Assembly (NCBI RefSeq): GCF_002399615.1
Contig: NZ_DHDZ01000036.1
Span: 66,107 to 130,106, forward strand
Direction: 5' to 3'
Origin: Pedobacter sp. UBA4863
GTDB taxonomy: Bacteria > Bacteroidota > Bacteroidia > Sphingobacteriales > Sphingobacteriaceae
DNA length: 64,000 nt
Shown here: piece after piece, positions 18,151-24,677 of the stretch
How positions within the stretch are numbered: position 1 is the stretch's first letter
Layout: each line of letters begins with the position of its first letter
The notes under the pieces: generated by a model
The model's input: only the letters and a program-made list of their open reading frames with translations
What the model was told of the DNA's origin: nothing
The model's database searches: none
Made by a program: the position numbers and the translations under genes

Positions 18151-18966
18151 ATGTCTAAAATAGATTTATTTAATAAGAAGTGGATCGATGTTGTGTTCGA
18201 AGACAAGAACAAAAGTTACGGGGCTTACCAGCTGCGTCAACAAAATTCTTGGAATACTACTAAATCATTACTTCTTGCTGGTTCGGTTTTCGTTTTCCTT
18301 TTCTTTGTACCGAAAATTTATTCGATGATAAAAGGAATGGCGCCACAAGAAGCAGAAGAGACAGTAACCGAGGTGATTATGCAACCACCTCCGCCAATTA
18401 ACCCAGAGGTTAAAACACCTCCTCCGGTAGAGCCACCTCCACCAAAGCAGGATCAGGTGAAATTTCCTCCGCCAATTGTAAAACCAGATAACGAAGTGCG
18501 TGACGAGAAACCACCAACCGTGGAAGACTTGAAAAAAGCTGATCCGGGACAAAAAACAATGGAAGGTGACCCAACTGCAGACGTAGTTGCCATCGGACCT
18601 GTAGGTGAAGGACCTAAGCAAGCAGTGGTTGTAGAAGACAACACGGTTTACAGCTTTGTAAGTATGGAAAATCCTCCTGCTTATCCGGGCGGTATAGAGA
18701 AGTTCTACAAGTTTTTGGGAGATAACATTAAATACCCACCAATGGCTGCAGAAAACAACATACAAGGTAATGTGTTCGTGTCATTTACTGTAGAAAAAGA
18801 CGGAGCTTTAACCGATATTAAAATCGACAGAAAGCTAGGCTACGGCACCGACGAAGAAGCAGTACGTGTTTTGAAACTGAGCAAACGTTGGAACCCAGGT
18901 ATGCAAAACGGGAAACCTGTACGTGTGAAGTATAACATCCCAATTAAATTTAGCTTACAACAATAG
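18151..18966 (+). CDS. tonB: TonB energy transducer
   Basis: The 271-residue product has a cytoplasmic start with SYGAYQLRQQNSWN, a membrane helix (about residues 37-57), a proline-rich periplasmic spacer with repeated PPP and Lys/Glu residues (about 75-115) and a C-terminal TonB domain (about 165-271: PPAYPGG, IQGNVFVSFTVEKDG, GYGTDEEAVRVLK, then RVKYNIPIKFSL). It links the ExbB/ExbD motor to outer-membrane receptors. The position after exbB and two exbD genes makes this the main Ton system in the window. Confidence 0.95.
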   Translation: MSKIDLFNKKWIDVVFEDKNKSYGAYQLRQQNSWNTTKSLLLAGSVFVFLFFVPKIYSMIKGMAPQEAEETVTEVIMQPPPPINPEVKTPPPVEPPPPKQDQVKFPPPIVKPDNEVRDEKPPTVEDLKKADPGQKTMEGDPTADVVAIGPVGEGPKQAVVVEDNTVYSFVSMENPPAYPGGIEKFYKFLGDNIKYPPMAAENNIQGNVFVSFTVEKDGALTDIKIDRKLGYGTDEEAVRVLKLSKRWNPGMQNGKPVRVKYNIPIKFSLQQ

Positions 18967-18972
18967 TTAAGC

Positions 18973-19212
18973 ATGTTTAATTTGAATTTTTTCAAACAGA
19001 AATCGCCTCAACAGCGATTTCTGTTTATTTTAGGACTTGCCATGATGATTATCTATCTTGGCATAAGCGTAGTGATTATTTTCTTTCACGAGCTATTAAG
19101 ATTAGACCCTAATAAGTTTCCGAGAAATTACCAAATAGCCTTTGCAGTAGTTTTAATAATCTATGCATTCATCAGGTTTTTTAGGATCTTAAGAGATAAC
19201 AAAGTAGAATGA
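18973..19212 (+). CDS. Small two-helix membrane protein of the Ton operon
   Basis: A 79-residue protein with two predicted membrane helices (FLFILGLAMMIIYLGISVVIIF and IAFAVVLIIYAFIRFF) and basic ends. The start lies 6 bases after tonB and the stop overlaps the start of the next gene by 4 bases, so it is translated within the operon. No known domain is recognised. A role in the Ton complex is possible by position only. Confidence 0.8.
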   Translation: MFNLNFFKQKSPQQRFLFILGLAMMIIYLGISVVIIFFHELLRLDPNKFPRNYQIAFAVVLIIYAFIRFFRILRDNKVE

Positions 19213-20132
19213 GAAACGTACCGATTTTAACGCTTATCACGATGCTAATGTTCATCTGTTTTTCATGTAATAGAAAGACAAATGAAGAGCATGTTGGAGA
19301 GAAGCGGACTTCTGGAACTACAACCATATTGGTTGATGAAACCTACGCTAATATCTTAGATCAGCAAATAGAAGTATTTGAGGCCGATTATACTGCGGCC
19401 AAGGTAAAAACGGTAATAGGTAACGAAAGTGAAATTATGCCCAAGTTTAGAAATGGCGACGTAAAAATGCTAGTCGTTTCTAGAATGTTAAAACCAACTG
19501 ACGAGAAATTTTATAAAGAGCGCAAAAGCCCAATTTATGTAGATAGATTTGCCATAGACGGCTTGGCCCTTATTGTAAATAAAGCAAATACAGACAGTAC
19601 CATTACGGTAACAGCAGCGTTTGATATCATGAGGGGAACAGCTAAGAGCGGTAAAAAATTGGTTTTTGATAATGCTTACTCTAGTACTATCAGGTATTTT
19701 ATAGATTCGGCCGGAATTAAAGAATTACCTAAGCAAGGTGTTTATACCTTAAAAACAACTAACGACGTTATTAAATATGTAGCAGAAAATAACGACTATA
19801 TTGGTGTTATTGGCGTTAATTGGTTGTTAAAAAATGTTAAAGAATCTTCAACATACCTTTCTAAAATTAAAACCTTGGGTGTTAAAGATACGCGTAAAAA
19901 AGACGGCGGAGAAGCCTACTACAAGCCAACACAAGAGAATTTGATCAATGGGAAATATCCTTTTTTGCGAAATGTTTACATTATTAACGCAGAAGGGACT
20001 AATGGTTTAGGCACGGGATTTGCAAATTGGTTAACCAGCCCTAGGGGGCAGCTAATAGTACTAAAATCCGGGTTAGGTCCGCACGAAGTAGCAGAAAGAC
20101 AATTTAATTTAAAAACTAATAATAAAAACTAA
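19209..20132 (+). CDS. PstS-like substrate-binding lipoprotein
   Basis: The 307-residue product has a lipoprotein signal with Cys20 (MLMFICFSC) and a periplasmic-binding fold of the phosphate-binding type: TTTILVDETY, the VVSRML segment, GLALIVNKANTDS, STIRYFID and the late YPFLRNVYIINA and FANWLTSPRGQLIV motifs. The family binds phosphate or similar oxyanions for ABC uptake. No pst transporter genes are nearby. Its place in the exbB-exbD-tonB operon suggests a link to Ton-dependent uptake or a sensing role instead. Confidence 0.85.
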   Translation: MRNVPILTLITMLMFICFSCNRKTNEEHVGEKRTSGTTTILVDETYANILDQQIEVFEADYTAAKVKTVIGNESEIMPKFRNGDVKMLVVSRMLKPTDEKFYKERKSPIYVDRFAIDGLALIVNKANTDSTITVTAAFDIMRGTAKSGKKLVFDNAYSSTIRYFIDSAGIKELPKQGVYTLKTTNDVIKYVAENNDYIGVIGVNWLLKNVKESSTYLSKIKTLGVKDTRKKDGGEAYYKPTQENLINGKYPFLRNVYIINAEGTNGLGTGFANWLTSPRGQLIVLKSGLGPHEVAERQFNLKTNNKN

Positions 20133-20204
20133 TTATTCAACTTAGAGAAATATTCAGTACTGTACATACAGTGATAAGTTATTTCAAATTTACAAATAGA
20201 GACA

Positions 20205-21926
20205 ATGAAAATGATTAAGAAGAACATAGCCTTGGCCACAGGTTTATTATTGATGGGTAGCACTGCCTCATTTGCGCAAAGTTTAGCTGATGCTAAGAAA
20301 GCGATTGATGCTGAACAATATCAAAAAGCAACATCGATGCTAAAAACATTGGTGGCAAACCAACCTAAAGTAGGAGATAACTATTTTAATTTAGGTAAAG
20401 TTTATTTATTAACAGATGATATCGACTCTGCAAGAGCAGCTTTTACCAACGGAACTACTGCCGAGCCTAAAAATGCTTTGAACTATGTAGGTTTAGGCCA
20501 AGCAGATTTAATTGATAATAATGCAACCAATGCTAAAACAAATTTTGATAAAGCGATTAGCTTTAAAGCAAAAGATTATGCAACTTATTTAGCCATTGGT
20601 AGAGCTTATATAGATCAAAAAAATGTTGATTATGCACAAGCATTGCCAAATTTACAAAAGGCAGACGAGTTAGATTCTAAAGATAAAGATCCTGAAACTT
20701 TCTTGGCCTTGGCAGATTTTTATGCCATGCAAAGAAAAAATACAGAGGCGTATCCTATGTACCTGAGAGCTTTAGATATTAACCCTAATTTATATAGAGC
20801 TAACGTACAAATTGGCAAGATGTATAAAGACGCTTTTGCTTTTCCAGAGGCAGAAGCTGAAATTAAGAAAGTAATTGCTGCAGACCCGAATTACGGCCCT
20901 GCTTACAGAGAGTTGGCAGAAACTCAAATGCAGTGGTCTTTTGCCGATCCTAAAAATGGTGAGGCTAAAAGAACCGAAGCTTTAGAGAACATGAGAAAAT
21001 ATCTAGACTTAACCGATAAGTCTTTTGACTCTCGTTTACGTTACGCCCAGTTTTTGGTATATGCCAGTGATTTTGCAACTTTAGAGAAAGAAGTTGCTAC
21101 CTTAAATGCACCAGATGCCAATAATCCTAAAACCTTTGTGGTAATTAGAATGAGAGGTTATTCTGCCGTTGAGAACAAAAACTACGAGCAAGGTATCAAA
21201 TACATGAACGAGCTATTTGGTAGAACTCAAGATGCTGCTCGTATCATCGGTTCAGATTACTTGTACTTGGGTAGAGCGCAGCAAAATTTAGGGCAAGATA
21301 GCTTAGCGTTTATTAATATAGCTAAAGCAGTTAAATTAGATTCTACTAAAGTAGATGCACTTGCCGAAATAGGAAAGAAATTTTATGAAGCAAAGAACTT
21401 TCCTAAATCTGCGGAGGTTTATAGCAAAGTAGTAAATGCTAACTCTAAAGATCCTAATATTGCAATGAACTACTATTATTTAGGTGCATCTCACTATTTT
21501 GCTTATGCTTTTGATGTTAGGGATAATAAAAATCCGACTAAAGATGCATTAGTAAAAGCAGATACAGCATTCTCAAATTTAATTAGATTAGCTCCAGACT
21601 ATGAGACAGCTCATTTATTTAGAGCACGCATAAACAAAAATTTAGACAATGCTGAGACACCAATAGGACTAGCAGTGCCATTTTACAGTAAATACATCGA
21701 GTTGGTTACAGTATCTAAGCCAGAAAAAGCTGCAGCAAGCAAAACAGGTCTGGTAGAAGCTTATAATTATTTAGGAGCATTTTATGCAAATACAGATAAA
21801 GAAAAAGCAAAAGAGTTTTTTAATAAAACTTTAGCACTTGATCCTCAAAACGCATTAGCGTTAGATAACTTAAAATATCTAGCAGGCCCGGCCACGCCAG
21901 CAAAGAAAACACCTATTAAGAAGTAA
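20205..21926 (+). CDS. Tetratricopeptide repeat protein, exported
   Basis: The 573-residue product has a signal peptide (ending TASFAQ) and many TPR units through most of its length, e.g. NYFNLGKVYLLTDDIDSARAAF, ALNYVGLGQADLI and DYLYLGRAQQNLGQDSLAF. The C-terminus is basic and proline-containing (PATPAKKTPIKK). TPR proteins are protein-binding scaffolds; the partner is unknown. It ends the Ton operon, 72 bases after the PstS-like gene. A periplasmic scaffold linked to the Ton machinery is inference. Confidence 0.88.
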   Translation: MKMIKKNIALATGLLLMGSTASFAQSLADAKKAIDAEQYQKATSMLKTLVANQPKVGDNYFNLGKVYLLTDDIDSARAAFTNGTTAEPKNALNYVGLGQADLIDNNATNAKTNFDKAISFKAKDYATYLAIGRAYIDQKNVDYAQALPNLQKADELDSKDKDPETFLALADFYAMQRKNTEAYPMYLRALDINPNLYRANVQIGKMYKDAFAFPEAEAEIKKVIAADPNYGPAYRELAETQMQWSFADPKNGEAKRTEALENMRKYLDLTDKSFDSRLRYAQFLVYASDFATLEKEVATLNAPDANNPKTFVVIRMRGYSAVENKNYEQGIKYMNELFGRTQDAARIIGSDYLYLGRAQQNLGQDSLAFINIAKAVKLDSTKVDALAEIGKKFYEAKNFPKSAEVYSKVVNANSKDPNIAMNYYYLGASHYFAYAFDVRDNKNPTKDALVKADTAFSNLIRLAPDYETAHLFRARINKNLDNAETPIGLAVPFYSKYIELVTVSKPEKAAASKTGLVEAYNYLGAFYANTDKEKAKEFFNKTLALDPQNALALDNLKYLAGPATPAKKTPIKK

Positions 21927-21943
21927 TTTTTATAAGTAATTAA

Positions 21944-21974
21944 AGAGGCTGTCCAAAAAGTTCGGACAGCCTCT
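21944..21974 (+). terminator. Hairpin after the TPR gene; left end of a possible MITE
   Basis: AGAGGCTGTCC (21944-21954) pairs perfectly with GGACAGCCTCT (21964-21974). It lacks a good T-run. A third related copy, inverted (TTTTTTGGACAGTCTCC), lies at 22036-22052, so the interval may be a remnant of a small mobile element. Confidence 0.45.
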
Positions 21975-22076
21975 AATTTATACAGGGTGCCTAATGGAGA
22001 AAATTTTCATACATCCGACTATGGAATAGACTTTCCTTTTTTGGACAGTCTCCTTTATATAGAAATAAATTGTTCT

Positions 22077-22520
22077 TTAATGCAGCTTACCGGATAGAAG
22101 TTTTTTTAATTCTTCAATTTTCTTGTTTTTTCTGCAAATTTTTTCTTCGAGTTCAGTAATTCTGTGTTCTTGTTGTTGTAAAATCGTTTGTATTAAATCA
22201 TACTCACTTTGAGCAATGCTAATAGTTTTATAATGGGTGCTACTATTTGAATTATTGAAAAAAACATCAATTGGTTTTTTTAAAATAGAGGCAATTTGCT
22301 TTAAGCGGTCTATAGAAACTTTGACAGTTCCGTTTTCAATTTTATGATAAGCACTTTGACCAATGCCCAATTGGTTAGCCATGTACTCTTGAGTTAAGCA
22401 TTTTTCATCGCGATATCTTCTTATATCCTCTAATGAAAAGTTATTGTTTCCACCCCAAATCTTTTTTAATTGTTCTCGGGATACAGGTTCCGCATTTACA
22501 ATGATTTTTTTTAACTCCAT
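22077..22520 (-). CDS. XRE-type regulator with an N-terminal double-glycine-leader motif
   Basis: The chosen start (22520) gives 147 residues; an upstream ATG at 22538 would add six. Residues 1-24 (MELKKIIVNAEPVSREQLKK, then IWGG) match the export leader of the divergent peptide gene (ELTREQLKKVMGG). A Cro/C1 helix-turn-helix follows (about 29-89: RDEKCLTQEYMANQLGIGQS, KIENGTVKVSIDRLKQIA). The C-terminal ~40 residues form a Lys/Glu-rich coiled coil (ITELEEKICRKNKKIEELKK). It probably controls the divergent peptide gene. A transcription factor bearing a secretion leader is unusual; whether the leader is processed or is a remnant is unknown. Confidence 0.88.
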   Translation of the reverse strand: MELKKIIVNAEPVSREQLKKIWGGNNNFSLEDIRRYRDEKCLTQEYMANQLGIGQSAYHKIENGTVKVSIDRLKQIASILKKPIDVFFNNSNSSTHYKTISIAQSEYDLIQTILQQQEHRITELEEKICRKNKKIEELKKLLSGKLH

Positions 22521-22615
22521 TTGATTTTGCTTTATCACCTTAAAGTTAGATAAGATATATTAAAACTGTAGGAATGAATTTATTCCTGTGGCTACTTAAT
22601 TCATTACAGTATAAT

Positions 22616-22646
22616 TTTCTATCAAATGTTTTTTCGAATACATTTG
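22616..22646 (+). promoter_or_regulatory. Putative promoter for the leader peptide gene
   Basis: TACATTTG (22639-22646) fits the -7 consensus. An imperfect -33 (TTTC, 22616-22619) lies 19 bases upstream. The start site would fall at about 22653, within the inverted repeat 22650-22668. Confidence 0.4.
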
Positions 22647-22649
22647 AAT

Positions 22650-22668
22650 ATGTCAGTCTATATGACAT
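22650..22668. promoter_or_regulatory. Inverted repeat, candidate operator of the XRE regulator
   Basis: ATGTCA (22650-22655) and TGACAT (22663-22668) with a 7-base spacer lie in the divergent region, over the predicted start site of the peptide gene. A second repeat, AAATGT/ACATTT, is at 22624-22645. Confidence 0.45.
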
Positions 22669-22720
22669 CGCCAAAGCAGTCAAGCGTGATTGAATGTATA
22701 GAGTTTATTAACTATTCAAA

Positions 22721-22972
22721 ATGTTTAAAATGAGAAAACTAACATTAAACAAGATTAACTTTTCGGGAGCCACAGAACTGACTCGCGAGCAATTGAAAAA
22801 GGTTATGGGTGGCTACACAATGATTGGTGCTGGAGGATGTAGTAGTGATAGTGACTGTGCAACTGGTCAATCATGTTGTCCTGATAATCAAGGTGGAGGT
22901 TATATTTGCCAGTATTCAGGTATTGTTGAATTACCAAGTGGAGGCTCAGCTGTTTTGCCTTGTCAGAATTAG
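22721..22972 (+). CDS. Double-glycine-leader Cys-rich secreted peptide precursor
   Basis: The 83-residue product (start alternatively M4) has a leader MRKLTLNKINFSGATELTRE followed by QLKKVMGG, a classic double-glycine site ending at residue 31. The 52-residue core holds six cysteines (40, 46, 52, 53, 63, 81) in the pattern C-x5-C-x5-CC-x9-C-x17-C, recalling disulfide-knotted peptides, and is rich in Gly and Ser. Such leaders are normally cut by C39-peptidase ABC exporters; none lies in this window. The divergent regulator carries the same leader motif. Candidate roles are bacteriocin, signal or surface peptide. It ends before a strong terminator. Confidence 0.85.
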   Translation: MFKMRKLTLNKINFSGATELTREQLKKVMGGYTMIGAGGCSSDSDCATGQSCCPDNQGGGYICQYSGIVELPSGGSAVLPCQN

Positions 22973-22985
22973 TTGCATAATTAGC

Positions 22986-23020
22986 AAAGGCAGGATTTGT
23001 AATCCTGCCTTTTTATTTTA
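22986..23020 (+). terminator. Terminator after the peptide gene
   Basis: AAAGGCAGGATT (22986-22997) pairs with AATCCTGCCTTT (23001-23012) around a TGT loop, followed by TTATTTTAATTTT. The nuo promoter overlaps it. Confidence 0.9.
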
Positions 23021-23026
23021 ATTTTG
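22996..23026 (+). promoter_or_regulatory. Promoter for the nuo operon
   Basis: TTTG (22996-22999) and TAATTTTG (23019-23026) with a 19-base spacer fit the consensus exactly. The -33 lies in the loop and stem of the preceding terminator. The predicted start is about 12 bases before the nuoA ATG. Confidence 0.65.
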
Positions 23027-23044
23027 CCACAAATCATTACAGTT

Positions 23045-23416
23045 ATGCAAGCACAAAGTACAGCGCAAGATTTTATTCCTATTATATTTCAGGTTATTGT
23101 AGCGCTAGGTTTCGTAGTCGTTACATTGCTAGCTACTCACCTTTTAGGGCCAAAGCGAAAAACAAAAGATAAATTAACCACTTTCGAGTCGGGGGTTAAG
23201 GTAATAGGTAATGCCCGTCAGCCATTTTCTATCAAGTATTTTTTGGTGGCCATATTATTTGTGCTTTTTGATATAGAAGTGATCTTTATGTACCCTTGGG
23301 CGGTCAATTTTAGAGAGCTAGGCTGGAATGGGATTATAGAGATGTTTATCTTCATGGGAACGCTTTTATTAGGTTTCATTTACGTGCTAAAAAAGAAAGC
23401 ATTAGACTGGAATTAA
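23045..23416 (+). CDS. nuoA: NADH-quinone oxidoreductase subunit A
   Basis: The 123-residue product has three membrane helices, with the family segment FESGVKVIGNARQPFSIKYF between the first two and a Glu/Asp-containing second helix (LFVLFDIEVIFMYPWA). It is a membrane-arm subunit of complex I at the junction with the quinone site. I chose the ATG at 23045. A TTG at 23024 would extend it but lies in the -7 promoter element. It is the first of fourteen nuo genes. Confidence 0.95.
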   Translation: MQAQSTAQDFIPIIFQVIVALGFVVVTLLATHLLGPKRKTKDKLTTFESGVKVIGNARQPFSIKYFLVAILFVLFDIEVIFMYPWAVNFRELGWNGIIEMFIFMGTLLLGFIYVLKKKALDWN

Positions 23417-23486
23417 CAGGTTTGAAGCGCTTTATTTAGATTGTTTCTAAATGATGATGATAGCCTCCAATTCCTGCTAAATATTG

Positions 23487-23494
23487 TAAATTTG
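23487..23494 (+). promoter_or_regulatory. Putative internal -7 element before nuoB
   Basis: TAAATTTG matches the consensus, 45 bases before the nuoB ATG, in the unusually long nuoA-nuoB gap. No TTTG partner is clear. Confidence 0.35.
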
Positions 23495-23496
23495 CT

Positions 23497-23530
23497 GCTT
23501 GTCCTAAGTATATTCGGGCAAGCATTTTTG
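23497..23530 (+). terminator. Attenuator-like hairpin in the nuoB leader
   Basis: GCTTGTCC (23497-23504) and GGGCAAGC (23516-23523) pair with one T-G pair and are followed by ATTTTTGTTT, just before nuoB. It may be an attenuator or a processing site. Confidence 0.35.
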
Positions 23531-23539
23531 TTTATAAGC

Positions 23540-24082
23540 ATGAGTGATATCAAAATAGTTGAAGCGCCTCCAGGCATAGAAGGAAATGGTTTTTTTGCTA
23601 CTTCCTTAGATAAAGCAATTGGCTTGGCACGTTCACATTCATTATGGCCATTGCCATTTGCCACTTCTTGTTGTGGTATAGAGTTTATGGCTACCATGGG
23701 GTCTCATTATGATTTTGGGCGTTTCGGTTCAGAAAGATTGAGTTTCTCGCCCCGACAAGCAGATGTATTGATGGTGATGGGAACTATTGCTAAAAAAATG
23801 GGGCCGGTATTAAAACAAGTTTACCTGCAAATGGCCGAACCACGTTGGGTAATGGCAGTAGGTGCTTGTGCATCTAGCGGTGGTATTTTCGATACTTATT
23901 CGGTATTGCAAGGTATAGACGAGATTATTCCTGTAGATGTTTATGTGCCAGGTTGTCCGCCAAGACCCGAGGCTATTTTAGATGGCTTTCAGCGCATACA
24001 AGATTTAGTGAAAAACGAATCGGGTAGAAAAAGACATTCTCCAGAATATAAAGAACTGTTGGCGAGTTACGGAATACAATAA
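23540..24082 (+). CDS. nuoB: NADH-quinone oxidoreductase subunit B
   Basis: The 180-residue subunit carries cluster N2, the last iron-sulfur centre before quinone. Cys ligands are visible in TSCCGIEF, GACASSGG and VPGCPPRPE. I chose the ATG at 23540 (MSDIKIVEAPPG). The open frame extends 33 codons upstream, but that stretch lies in the gap with the hairpin and does not match the family. The stop overlaps the nuoC start by one base. Confidence 0.96.
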   Translation: MSDIKIVEAPPGIEGNGFFATSLDKAIGLARSHSLWPLPFATSCCGIEFMATMGSHYDFGRFGSERLSFSPRQADVLMVMGTIAKKMGPVLKQVYLQMAEPRWVMAVGACASSGGIFDTYSVLQGIDEIIPVDVYVPGCPPRPEAILDGFQRIQDLVKNESGRKRHSPEYKELLASYGIQ

Positions 24083-24582
24083 TGGCTAAAGCAACAAATA
24101 CAGAGTTAATTGAGCTGCTGGGCGAAAAATTCGGTGAGCAGCTTTTTGATGTGACAGAGCCATATGGCTTTTTAACTTTCTCTACTCATAAAGATAAAGT
24201 AATAGAGGTGTTATCTTTCCTTAAAGATAATGGGAAAATCAACTTTAATTTCCTTACTGATATTACAGCGGTGCACTATCCAGAAAAAGGACAAATAGCG
24301 GTTGTATATCACCTACATAGCATGGTAAGCGGTATTAGAGCAAGGTTAAAAGTTTTTTTACACGAGAACGATCCAAGAATTGCTTCGGCAACTGTTTTGT
24401 GGAACGGTGCAAACTGGATGGAAAGAGAAACCTACGATTTCTTTGGGGTTAAGTTCGAAGGACATCCAGATTTGAGAAGGATATTGAATATGGACGACCT
24501 AGGTGTTCATCCAATGCTAAAACAATACCCGTTAGAAGACCCTAACAGAGTAGATAAAAAAGACGAATATTTTGGTAGATAA
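24082..24582 (+). CDS. nuoC: NADH-quinone oxidoreductase subunit C
   Basis: The 166-residue hydrophilic-arm subunit has the 30-kDa family core: NFLTDITAVHYP, IAVVYHLHS, and the signature WMERETYDFFGVKFEGHPDLRR shortened to its conserved ERE-DFFG-F-GHPDLRR elements. It is separate from nuoD, unlike the fused form in some bacteria. A palindromic repeat unit fills the 95-base gap before nuoD. Confidence 0.96.
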   Translation: MAKATNTELIELLGEKFGEQLFDVTEPYGFLTFSTHKDKVIEVLSFLKDNGKINFNFLTDITAVHYPEKGQIAVVYHLHSMVSGIRARLKVFLHENDPRIASATVLWNGANWMERETYDFFGVKFEGHPDLRRILNMDDLGVHPMLKQYPLEDPNRVDKKDEYFGR

Positions 24583-24677
24583 ACCCCCTTACCCCCTAAA
24601 GGGGGAGTTGGGCATAACATATAGAGTAATATAATTTAAAAATATGAAAGGAAGTCCCCTTTAGGGGAGTTAGGGGT
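24583..24677. repeat. GC-rich inverted-repeat element between nuoC and nuoD
   Basis: The left arm (about 24584-24613) contains CCCCCTAAAGGGGG and the right arm (about 24653-24677) contains CCCCTTTAGGGG. The two arms are imperfect inverted copies around an AT-rich middle, and each is itself palindromic. The right arm ends at the nuoD start codon, so it forms the nuoD leader. This looks like a dispersed REP-type unit. Confidence 0.75.

Noticed and set aside
18268..18765. 165-codon open frame on the minus strand
   Set aside because: A shadow of tonB; the Trp/Arg-rich composition reflects the antisense of the proline-rich spacer.
22824..23021. 65-codon open frame on the plus strand
   Set aside because: An alternative frame of the peptide gene; it runs through the terminator hairpin.
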